Of a stretch of 12,835 bases of DNA, positions 5,667 through 12,835 are shown one piece after another. The stretch comes from Candidatus Zixiibacteriota bacterium (lineage in GTDB: Bacteria > Zixibacteria > MSB-5A5 > GN15 > FEB-12): the NCBI GenBank assembly GCA_003641345.1, contig QNAD01000020.1:1-12835 (forward strand), in the 5' to 3' direction. How positions within the stretch are numbered: position 1 is the stretch's first letter; each line of letters opens with the position of its first letter. A model generated the notes under the pieces. The model was given only the letters and a program-made list of their open reading frames with translations. It searched no databases and had not been told where the DNA came from. The position numbers were made by a program, and so were the translations under genes.

Positions 5667-8231
5667 TTAGTTTCCTTCAGACATTAGAAGACTAACACTG
5701 AACTTACCTTGGTTGGTTTTTATAACAGCTGTCCACATTTCCGGTCCTGCAAAGCTAAGATGCGAAGCACCTTCCGTTGTGCAAGTAGTTGGTGTTCCAA
5801 TAGTTATCATGTTGTTCGTTTTCGGAAGAACATTAAGTGTACTTCCAGTAACGATATTTGCAATTTCGGACATAGTGTCACCCAAATATTCTTTTTCTTC
5901 ACTTTCGGTAAGTTCGCCAATAGCGAATTTACGAACAAGGTGCAATGCAAGATCATTGTCAAAGCCCATTGCGAACACTGCTGAAAGAGCACCTTTTAAA
6001 CTGATAAGAGAAATAACTCCATCAAGCTCTAAAAGTTCAGTTTTCATCTTCGATTTACTTAACTCAGTATCTATTGTCAGATCCATCTCTTCGGTCATAT
6101 ATGATTTTGCACGATCAATAATAGTATCCATTGTCAGTTCTATGGAGAACTTAGGAACTTCAAAGGCTTCGTTGACTGGGACAGAGAATATAAAAGTTGT
6201 TCCTTCGCCTATTTTTGTTTTTACTTCAACCTGTCCACTCAATCGATTAAGTTCTTCATTAATGGCAGATAATCCAATTCCTCTTCCTGAATATTCAGTC
6301 GGTGTTTCTCGAGTAGATAAATTATCTTCGAATATTAATTTCAGTAATTCTGTATCATTCATTTTCTTAGCTGTATCTAAGTCACAAATCCCTTTTGCAA
6401 TTGCCTTTTGCTTTACTAGTTGTACATCTATTCCCGCTCCATCATCGCTAATCTCCAAAATAAGAGTTCCGTCATTAACTTTAATACAACATTTGATTTG
6501 GGCAGATTCGTTTTTCCCTCGTTCCTGACGTTTCTCAATAGATTCAATACCATGATCAACAGAGTTTCTAAATACATGTACCAAAGCTTTACAAAAATTA
6601 CCGTACAGTTCAGGATTTACAGAAATATCATCACCTTCAATAATCATCGGTTTTGTCGGTTTTTGGAGCCGATCTGACAACCTTTCCACATACTCTGGAT
6701 ATGAACGCAACAATTCCTTAATGGAACGATAGCGCAATTTCTTTATTTTAGGAAGAAGTTGTCTGAGTTCACTAGGTGATAGAAGTTGGGTCATTTCTTC
6801 TTCTATTTCATTAATCTGTGAAGATTTGATATCAAGGGCAGGCTCAGAATCAAAATACGACTGGCCCAGGGTGGCTCTCAAAATTTTAATTTCTTTGTCT
6901 GGCCATGTTCTCATATTTGATTCATCAAATAATTTTTCGATTGTTGCAATGTCTGTATGTTCGCTATCCTTCTGTAATTTGGATAGGTGTGTCTCCATAC
7001 TATCCAGCTTTGATACTAAGTGCGTAAGTTCAAGTTGACTAAAAGTTCCCTTGAATGTGTGAATACGCCTGTAAATTTCATAAAGTTTCTCGTCAGCTGA
7101 CCCAGGTCCTTGAAGAATTTGTCCAAAATGTATGGTGCAGAAATCTTCATAATCCGAAAGTGATTCGACAAGTTCCTTATATTGTACTACTGCCCCGACA
7201 ACCATTTTGAGGTTTCTTCTTTCCTCTCCAACTTGATCCCTTAGTCGTCTGGTTTTAGTAACATCAGTAAGGATTGCCATCAATTTCATTTCCCCATGAC
7301 ACGCACCAATAATTCTGCGAAATTTAATTTCGATGTACTTATTATCACTCAAAGATACTTCTGAAGGCAATAGACTAAAAAACACTTCTTGTCTATCTTT
7401 GTCTGTTTCAACAAAAATATCATTTAGTACCGATTTCAGAAATGTTCTTTGAGCTTCGTCATCAGGGAAAATTAATTCAGGAAAAGATCTATCCCATATT
7501 TCTCCCTCAAACATAATTCTACATTCTTGGCTATATTGCAGATCAATTTTCATATTTTGACCAAATGTGAGAAATCCCTGTCCCACATTATCCAAAATAT
7601 TCTGTATTCTTTCAGCTTCGTCAAGGAGCACAGACTCTATTTTCTCACGACCATCAATTTCCTCTCTCAATAAGGTCGTCTGCAAAGCAACCTGATGTTC
7701 AAGATTTTCTTTAAATTTCTGTTCATTCTCTTTGGTGGAGAGTTCATCGGGCATATCATTGACGAAAAAACAGTTGTATTCTTTTCCTCTCAAAGCAAGA
7801 TAGTGAGAAGCCATTGTGACGCGAATTTTCTGGTTGTCCGATGTTACCAAGGTTAATTTCTGAACACGAGATAGATTTTTGCGTATCGCTTGGAAGTTAT
7901 CAACCCACGTAGTTTTCGAAAAGTCAGGGACAATATCAAATATAGTTTTAGTTACCAAGTCAGGTCGAACATATCCCAAAAGACTACAGGCTGCATCATT
8001 AACAAAATTAATGCTACCGTTATCTCTTGTCCAAATGATGGCATTTGAAAAATGTTCCATAGCAAATTGAGCAAACTGGAGCGTTAATTCAGCTTGTTCA
8101 TATTCAGCAATACTTACCCTTTCATCGCTACAACTTGGAATATCAACGCTCTCCTTTTGGTTTTTATCTCTTATTTGCATGTGTCCCATTTTCAAATTAT
8201 TTGCCAAATTAAGCTTGTGTGGGCTCTGCAA
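5667..8231 (-). CDS. Hybrid sensor kinase: PAS-PAS-HPt-CheA-like ATPase-CheX/CheC phosphatase domain
   Basis: This soluble kinase of 854 residues has no membrane segment. Domains in order: PAS (about 50-160); coiled coil (about 165-210); a second PAS-like domain (about 207-325); an HPt domain with HTFKG, phosphodonor His391; a CheA P4-like ATPase (about 500-688) with N box HVFRNSVDHGIE (Asn556), G1 box DDGAGID (596-602) and G2 box GRGIGLS (649-655); and a final 160-residue domain matching CheX/CheC/FliY phosphatases, with DTMSEIANIVTG (785-796) giving the catalytic pair Glu789 and Asn792. No CheW-like domain is seen, and any P3 dimerisation region is reduced. The product should phosphorylate the receiver encoded 39 nt downstream, and may also dephosphorylate it. 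The start is uncertain: the longest frame begins with TTG at 8231 without a ribosome site, while ATG at 8189 or 8180 (the latter after GGGA) would remove only 14 or 17 residues before the first domain. Confidence 0.9.
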   Translation of the reverse strand: MQSPHKLNLANNLKMGHMQIRDKNQKESVDIPSCSDERVSIAEYEQAELTLQFAQFAMEHFSNAIIWTRDNGSINFVNDAACSLLGYVRPDLVTKTIFDIVPDFSKTTWVDNFQAIRKNLSRVQKLTLVTSDNQKIRVTMASHYLALRGKEYNCFFVNDMPDELSTKENEQKFKENLEHQVALQTTLLREEIDGREKIESVLLDEAERIQNILDNVGQGFLTFGQNMKIDLQYSQECRIMFEGEIWDRSFPELIFPDDEAQRTFLKSVLNDIFVETDKDRQEVFFSLLPSEVSLSDNKYIEIKFRRIIGACHGEMKLMAILTDVTKTRRLRDQVGEERRNLKMVVGAVVQYKELVESLSDYEDFCTIHFGQILQGPGSADEKLYEIYRRIHTFKGTFSQLELTHLVSKLDSMETHLSKLQKDSEHTDIATIEKLFDESNMRTWPDKEIKILRATLGQSYFDSEPALDIKSSQINEIEEEMTQLLSPSELRQLLPKIKKLRYRSIKELLRSYPEYVERLSDRLQKPTKPMIIEGDDISVNPELYGNFCKALVHVFRNSVDHGIESIEKRQERGKNESAQIKCCIKVNDGTLILEISDDGAGIDVQLVKQKAIAKGICDLDTAKKMNDTELLKLIFEDNLSTRETPTEYSGRGIGLSAINEELNRLSGQVEVKTKIGEGTTFIFSVPVNEAFEVPKFSIELTMDTIIDRAKSYMTEEMDLTIDTELSKSKMKTELLELDGVISLISLKGALSAVFAMGFDNDLALHLVRKFAIGELTESEEKEYLGDTMSEIANIVTGSTLNVLPKTNNMITIGTPTTCTTEGASHLSFAGPEMWTAVIKTNQGKFSVSLLMSEGN

Positions 8232-8578
8232 GCTACAATAGCAAACAGAATCTATTTGACTTATCGGCTTATATTGAAAAAATATGACTGCTGTTATTAA
8301 AACACCCTAATCATACAAGAAATTTGACAGGCAATTGGCATAACTGCATACTTCTTAATAGATTAACCACAAAATCAAATTTTTTATAAAATTGTAACAC
8401 TTTTGCACAGTTTGCAGATACTTTTTTAATATAGAAAGTTATTTGGTGAAGATTTTCATCAAAATAAAAGAAAAAACGTTTATTTGTTGTCATAATGAGG
8501 GAGAAGTATCTAACCCCTATTTTTAAATAGAAAATGCCAGCAAAGCAAAGATAGTAGTTTGGAAGTGAGCGATTGTTA
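8232..8578. other. Intergenic region upstream of the kinase gene
   Basis: These 347 AT-rich bases hold no gene I can support. An open frame on the minus strand (8311-8613) gives a low-complexity peptide rich in Phe, Tyr and Lys with no recognisable motif or ribosome site, and its start overlaps the gene remnant to the right. The promoter of the kinase-receiver operon should lie near 8232-8340, but I could not pick out a convincing -35/-10 pair. Confidence 0.5.
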
Positions 8579-8760
8579 ATGTCTTTATTTAGTTTTTCGG
8601 GTTCTGATTGCAATTTCTGTTTTTTGTGTCAGGCATAGCTGAATTAATTTACGAAGTTGTATGGGTAAGAGAATTAACACTTGTTCTGGGATCATCTACT
8701 TATACCGTTACCACACGGGCTTCAACCTGTTTTTCTCTGAAAAAACAAAAATTATCTTAA
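8579..8760 (+). pseudogene. Remnant: N terminus of a membrane spermidine-synthase-like protein
   Basis: The frame 8608-8715 encodes a peptide containing FFVSGIAELIYEVVWVREL followed by LVLGSSTYTVTT. This closely follows the first transmembrane segment of the large family of membrane-embedded spermidine-synthase-like proteins (typically 'FxSGxxALxYEVVWxRxLxLxxGSTxYAVST'). The frame has no start of its own: a stop (8605-8607) lies just before it, while ATG 8579 opens the natural-looking N terminus MSLFSFSGS in another frame that stops at 8636-8638, so a frameshift near 8605-8625 separates the two. After Thr-Thr the similarity ends abruptly in unrelated sequence and a stop at 8758-8760. Hundreds of residues (remaining helices and the synthase domain) are missing. 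It is therefore a broken, truncated gene, not a functional small protein. Confidence 0.65.
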
Positions 8761-8795
8761 ATCAATAAATATTTAATTGTTGTATTTTTAGATGA

Positions 8796-11700
8796 TTAAC
8801 AATCCGGTTCTGGTCCACCTCCAAATAGATAATTTGCCAGTTGGGTTAGGTCGCTGATAGTTATTTGTCCATCGCTATTTAAGTCACCAGAAACTTCTAA
8901 TGGTAGAGATGGACCGCTTTGGAAAAGATAAGCAACCAAATATGTAAGATCACTAATAACAGGTCCTTCACCATCGCCATTTATATCTCCACAGATATAA
9001 TTAGGTGCACTATAGAAACTAAATTCCTTCTCTGAATAACTTCCTGTTTCATCTTCGGCGTGGGCAGTGAAGGTTACCATACCAGTATCAGATAGGATGC
9101 CACTTACTAATCCTGCATTGTTGAGAGCTAATCCCCAAGCGGCGAAATCATCGTATTTATCACTGTATGTCAGAGTTCCCGTTCCACCTGATGCAGTAAG
9201 TTGAGCTTCGTACTGCTCTTCATTGGTGCCTTCTAACAATGAATCGGTTGTTATGGTGACAGCGGGGTTGATGGTTATTATCAGAGTTTTTTCATCTGTA
9301 GAATTAACGACATCGCTAACTTCTGCGGTGAAATTAATTGGTCCTGCAACAATAGCAGTGCCTGTCAAGCTCCCATTTGGAGCAAGAGAGAGACCAGCAC
9401 CGCCTAATTCACCATGCTTGTCAGACCAGTTCAGTAAACCACTGCCGCCGGTTGCTGTCAGCTGAACGGCATAAGGTATGCCGGCAGTCCACTCAGGAAG
9501 AGAAGTTGTAACTATTTCTACTGCAGGATTTATTGAAAAGGAGTAAATTTGTTCGGCAGTGCTGTCCATTTCGTCGGTAACTTCTGCTGTGAACGTAATT
9601 GTACCACTATTCATTGGTGTTCCGGAAACAAGACCGCTGGAACTTATAGTTAGGCCAGTGCTTAATAATTCGTTATTTTTATCTGTCCATGTGAGCGTAC
9701 CTATTCCACCGTTTGATTCCAACTGTTCGGAATAGGCAATACCTGCTGTCCAACCAGGAAGGGAAGTTGTAATAATTTCCAATTCGCTGCCATAGTTGCA
9801 AGAGTAAACAGTTATTTGGAAATCATCTAATGCCGCTTCAACTACAGAGCCTGAACCCAAATCAGAGGCATCAAATCTCATTTTCATTTGTGCTGTTTGT
9901 GTAACGTAATCCGTTACATAAAAAGAATGCTCAAACCATCCACCGTTAGCCTGATTTACGGGTCCTACTGTTTCTACTAATACCCAGGATACACCGTCGT
10001 TGTTAGATATAAATATATTCATTTCATCATTATTTGGATCAGCCCCATTGTTGTTAGAGTACCAACGAGCGTAATGGATCAAGGCATCATCGACTGTAGA
10101 GAGGTCTATAGTAGGTGAAGTTAGAGTAGTAGTTCCGTCGTCAACATCAGAATCATCATCAGCGCTGTCTGTCAGATAGCAAAAGCTGGATCCATCGAAA
10201 TCATTAGGAGGATCTCCTCTATCTCCGCCGCCAATTGGAACTCCGCGATTCCAGTCTCCAGCTGTTACGATTCCGCTTACCGTCCAACCTTTGTCGGTTT
10301 CGAAATGATCTTCAAAAACATTGTTTATACCGCTTGTAACTATTATCGACCATGGTGATGATGGATCAGGGTCATACATAGTACCGTTTACAGCTTCATC
10401 AACACTTATATAAAACAATAGCTCGTCATTACATGAGACGGCTGGAAGCGTTGCTTCATATTCGTTAATTCCAACCAGAAACATATCTTCAGTTTGGACC
10501 AATCCACCGTTGATGGTATAATGCAACTTTCCTGAACCAGGTACCGGTACACCGCTACCGACACTAGTAACCATAACTGTAAATGATTTAGTTTCGAGTG
10601 GGGATATAGTTTCAGGGATACTCTCAGGATAGCTGAAAGCAAGATCGCGAGCTTGTCTTATGGAAACTGTCGGGTCACCAAAAAGGTTAATTTCATAGTA
10701 GCACCATCGCATACAACTTTCATTTATACGATAGAGGTTATCTTCTTTTGAATCATGATTAGCTCTGCCTATCGAAGCATTACCTTCGCTTGGATTAAAT
10801 ATAGCGTCCCAGAACTCGCGATTAAATCTCTGGTTGGGACCATCAGTGCTGTAACCTGAACCCCATCCATATCGGGCGTTCATTATTACAGCAAAAGCTC
10901 CAGCGTCAGTTTTTATATTCATATATTCCGCCCAGCAGTCGGTGCCGTCGAAATGTCCAGCTAAACATGTTTGGGAATAAACTAAACAATGATTAGTATT
11001 ATTTAGCTGATTTAGAATATCATTATTATATAATTTCATCGCATAGTCTGGACTACCGTGTCCTAAGTGATTAATAATGTGAAGGTCGTCATTTATATAA
11101 TTGGTAAGATCTGATTGAGGCCATGTGTAATCCTGTTCATATAAATCATTAACGGTATAGATATCAGAGGGAATTCCAATAGTTGTGTAGCCGTCTGCAG
11201 TAGATCCGTCCACATTCTGTTCCATAATTGGTTTGGCATAATCTGATAATCCACCAAATCCAAGATATTCGCCAACCATAAGAACATTATTAAGATAAGC
11301 ATCATTTGACGTTAGGTACTGAATTGTCTTATTCACAAATCGGTCAGCTTCCTCAGTATTTCCCGCGGCGGCACGACCAATGTATATTTCAGCTATTAAA
11401 TCAACATCACCACCGCCTTCACCGTCGTTAGGTTCGCCCCAGTTGGAGTCGCCATCATAGTTATAAGTACCATCTAAACAGGCGAAGTAAATGTCTGATG
11501 GCATTTCGTATTCTATTTCGGCTTCAGAACCATCCCAAGATCTGACATATAAATTTTTTGCCGGTATAATATCATCATCGGCTCCAATAATTACGTATTG
11601 AATACCATTAGCGAGGTATTGGTTCCTTATGTAATCACGAATATCATCGGGGTCGGTAGAACCGATATCAGTAGTAGTATGAATCTCTGTATCAATTCCA

Positions 11701-12473
11701 GTTGAATTATGAAAATCCTTGAGGGGTTGAAAAGATGGCATTAGTGTTTCAGTAGTAATTATCAGTAAATCATAATCTCCGGCTTGAGAGTTTTTAGTAG
11801 TGCTATTTAATTCAGCAACTTCCGGATTGTCAACCATATCGAGTATTTGTGCGTAATCGTCATTTAATCCGCGGAATAGTGATGCCTCTTGGTTTGCATC
11901 GACTGTATTTACAGTAAAAGTGAGTTTTGGGTAATAATACAATTCTCCTGTTGACGGTATATATTCAACAGGATTCAGTTTTAGAATCAAAATCTGATAT
12001 CCTCGGAATTGCTGAATGCCGATATTCTGAAATCTTTTTTCAGGAAATGGTTGGGTTGATTGATAAATTGTCGGGTCAAGTGTCAATGCAGGGGCAGAGC
12101 CGGGGGCAGATGATAATTTAACGGGTCTTGCCACAGGTTCAATGAAATAACCATCGCCCAAAAAGATTTTTTCACCATACTCAACGTCAATATTCTCAAC
12201 TTTGGTACCAAGCGGCAGAAGAATATGAGCACCATCGGTCGGAAGTGCCGGTTGGCCGATATTTCCACCTCCGGGTGCATTGTTTATAAACACACGGTCG
12301 TAGGATTCTCCATCTATCATTATAGTTTCAATTTCCGGTCGGTCAAAACTATATTCAATTACCAGTTGCTCTGCAGTAACAGTTGTTGTAGTAAACATAA
12401 TAGACAGTAACGCTATTAGGATAAAACTTACTATATTAGCTGTCTTATGTTTTTTTTGATACTCTGGTTTCAT
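8796..12473 (-). CDS. Secreted C25 (gingipain-family) cysteine protease with Ig-like repeats and dockerin
   Basis: This 1225-residue secreted protein starts with a signal peptide (basic N end, hydrophobic 14-28, likely cut after VTA at 34). Residues 35-230 resemble the gingipain-type propeptide. The C25 peptidase domain follows (about 233-605), with HIINHLGHGS (465-474; expected catalytic His472) and YSQTCLAG (499-506; Cys503), ending in FGDPT (598-602). Then come an Ig-like strand region (about 610-715), a jelly-roll/MAM-like region (about 720-892), three Ig-like repeats (about 898-984, 985-1071, 1072-1157, with ITTSLPGWTAG-type starts) and a dockerin-type calcium-binding tail (1161-1225) with loops starting DINGDG and DLNSDG. 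A strong ribosome site (TTAGGAG, 5 nt before ATG) fixes the start. The dockerin replaces the type 9 sorting domain expected of gingipains. The gene stands alone; substrates and the dockerin partner are unknown. Confidence 0.9.
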   Translation of the reverse strand: MKPEYQKKHKTANIVSFILIALLSIMFTTTTVTAEQLVIEYSFDRPEIETIMIDGESYDRVFINNAPGGGNIGQPALPTDGAHILLPLGTKVENIDVEYGEKIFLGDGYFIEPVARPVKLSSAPGSAPALTLDPTIYQSTQPFPEKRFQNIGIQQFRGYQILILKLNPVEYIPSTGELYYYPKLTFTVNTVDANQEASLFRGLNDDYAQILDMVDNPEVAELNSTTKNSQAGDYDLLIITTETLMPSFQPLKDFHNSTGIDTEIHTTTDIGSTDPDDIRDYIRNQYLANGIQYVIIGADDDIIPAKNLYVRSWDGSEAEIEYEMPSDIYFACLDGTYNYDGDSNWGEPNDGEGGGDVDLIAEIYIGRAAAGNTEEADRFVNKTIQYLTSNDAYLNNVLMVGEYLGFGGLSDYAKPIMEQNVDGSTADGYTTIGIPSDIYTVNDLYEQDYTWPQSDLTNYINDDLHIINHLGHGSPDYAMKLYNNDILNQLNNTNHCLVYSQTCLAGHFDGTDCWAEYMNIKTDAGAFAVIMNARYGWGSGYSTDGPNQRFNREFWDAIFNPSEGNASIGRANHDSKEDNLYRINESCMRWCYYEINLFGDPTVSIRQARDLAFSYPESIPETISPLETKSFTVMVTSVGSGVPVPGSGKLHYTINGGLVQTEDMFLVGINEYEATLPAVSCNDELLFYISVDEAVNGTMYDPDPSSPWSIIVTSGINNVFEDHFETDKGWTVSGIVTAGDWNRGVPIGGGDRGDPPNDFDGSSFCYLTDSADDDSDVDDGTTTLTSPTIDLSTVDDALIHYARWYSNNNGADPNNDEMNIFISNNDGVSWVLVETVGPVNQANGGWFEHSFYVTDYVTQTAQMKMRFDASDLGSGSVVEAALDDFQITVYSCNYGSELEIITTSLPGWTAGIAYSEQLESNGGIGTLTWTDKNNELLSTGLTISSSGLVSGTPMNSGTITFTAEVTDEMDSTAEQIYSFSINPAVEIVTTSLPEWTAGIPYAVQLTATGGSGLLNWSDKHGELGGAGLSLAPNGSLTGTAIVAGPINFTAEVSDVVNSTDEKTLIITINPAVTITTDSLLEGTNEEQYEAQLTASGGTGTLTYSDKYDDFAAWGLALNNAGLVSGILSDTGMVTFTAHAEDETGSYSEKEFSFYSAPNYICGDINGDGEGPVISDLTYLVAYLFQSGPSLPLEVSGDLNSDGQITISDLTQLANYLFGGGPEPDC

Positions 12474-12569
12474 ACTTTCTCCTAAATTCTAAATAAATAT
12501 TATCGGAATATTGACCAAGACTTTTCATATAGATGCTTACAAATCGAGGTTGATGTTTTTATCATTTTT

Positions 12570-12597
12570 AATATATATAAATCTGCTAAAATTGCAA
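12570..12597 (-). promoter_or_regulatory. Candidate promoter of the C25 protease gene
   Basis: On the minus strand, TTGCAA (12597-12592) and TATATT (12575-12570) are separated by 16 bp, each matching the sigma-70 consensus at four to five of six positions. This would give a leader of roughly 90 nt before ATG 12473. The surrounding DNA is so AT-rich that a chance match is quite possible. Confidence 0.25.
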
Positions 12598-12697
12598 GTA
12601 ATATCTGCGTTTATCTCTGTGTCGGTTTTTGAGGTTTTACTGCAATTTAGGTTGTTTTGTTGTTTTTTGAGTATATTAGTTATGTAGTAGCTATAAT

Positions 12698-12733
12698 AAA
12701 AAAGTCGGGAATTTTAAATTCCCGACTTTTTTT
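12698..12733. terminator. Intrinsic terminator, bidirectional
   Basis: GTCGGGAATTT (12704-12714) and its exact reverse complement (12716-12726) form a GC-topped stem flanked by A6 (12698-12703) and T7 (12727-12733). The practical loop is TTTTAAA. Read on the minus strand it lies about 35 nt after the stop of the gene entering from the right edge, the expected place for that gene's terminator, and it isolates the C25 protease gene from it. Confidence 0.92.
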
Positions 12734-12768
12734 AAGTTATAAAAAAATTAATATTACTGTTAAATAAA

Positions 12769-12835
12769 TCAGGCTACTTTAGTAAAAGTTAGTACTACAT
12801 CGAATTCTACCATGACTCCTTCTACTTCTTCCTCT
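12769..12835 (-). CDS. C-terminal end of an unidentified protein (partial)
   Basis: Reading from the right edge on the minus strand, 21 codons are open to TGA at 12769-12771. The peptide is acidic at first (EEEVEG) and then alternates hydrophobic and polar residues (VEFDVVLTFTKVA), as in an edge beta-strand. The typical intrinsic terminator just after it supports a real gene end. The rest lies outside the window and I do not recognise the family. Confidence 0.55.
   Translation of the reverse strand, partial: EEEVEGVMVEFDVVLTFTKVA

Noticed and set aside
5713..6528. 271-codon open frame on the plus strand
   Set aside because: Lies wholly antisense to the conserved ATPase and CheX-like domains of the kinase; Ser/Ile-rich product typical of a shadow frame.
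8311..8613. 100-codon open frame on the minus strand upstream of the kinase
   Set aside because: Low-complexity Phe/Tyr/Lys-rich product, no ribosome site, no motif, and its start overlaps the clearer plus-strand gene remnant.
8761..8795. AT-rich palindrome (CAATAAATATTTAATTG) after the protease stop as a terminator
   Set aside because: Short A/T-only pairing with no GC stem or following T-run; chance is likely in such DNA.

Overview
The window is an AT-rich stretch of a Gram-negative chromosome, probably from an uncultivated lineage of the Fibrobacteres-Chlorobi-Bacteroidetes (FCB) side of the tree. Two things point that way. ADP-heptose genes imply a lipopolysaccharide outer membrane. The secreted C25 protease ends in a dockerin-type tail with 'SDLTYLVAYLF'-like segments, a style I associate with Zixibacteria-type candidate phyla. 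The phylum is an inference, not a demonstrated fact.

Layout from left to right: (1) positions 1-330 hold no gene, but include a GC-rich hairpin element and an isolated perfect Shine-Dalgarno sequence. (2) 331-903 (+) is a small, very AT-rich candidate lipoprotein of unknown function. (3) 1054-2549 (-) is a two-gene operon, hldA then hldC, for activation of heptose for lipopolysaccharide core; the two genes overlap by a GTGA. (4) Divergent from it, 2650-4718 (+), a DUF3467 protein overlaps by ATGA a family-57 glycoside hydrolase of the glycogen branching enzyme type. A small zinc-ribbon membrane protein (4771-4992) follows, with its start codon inside a perfect inverted repeat. (5) 5253-8231 (-) is a two-component operon: a soluble PAS-PAS-HPt-CheA-like kinase that carries a CheX/CheC-type phosphatase domain at its C terminus, then a stand-alone CheY-like receiver. 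(6) 8232-8795 has no intact gene but contains the frameshifted and truncated N terminus of a membrane-embedded spermidine-synthase-like protein. (7) 8796-12473 (-) is a large secreted C25 (gingipain-family) cysteine protease with a lectin-like/jelly-roll region, three Ig-like repeats and a dockerin. (8) A textbook intrinsic terminator at 12698-12733 lies downstream of a gene that enters from the right edge (12769-12835, -).

The most notable item is the kinase: one polypeptide appears to carry phosphodonor histidine, kinase ATPase and CheY-P phosphatase signature, and its likely substrate, a lone receiver, is the next gene. This looks like a self-contained phosphorylation and dephosphorylation circuit built from chemotaxis parts, without a CheW domain, receptor or motor gene in view. 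Other items worth attention are the coupled DUF3467/GH57 pair, the start-codon hairpin and the gene remnant at 8579-8760.
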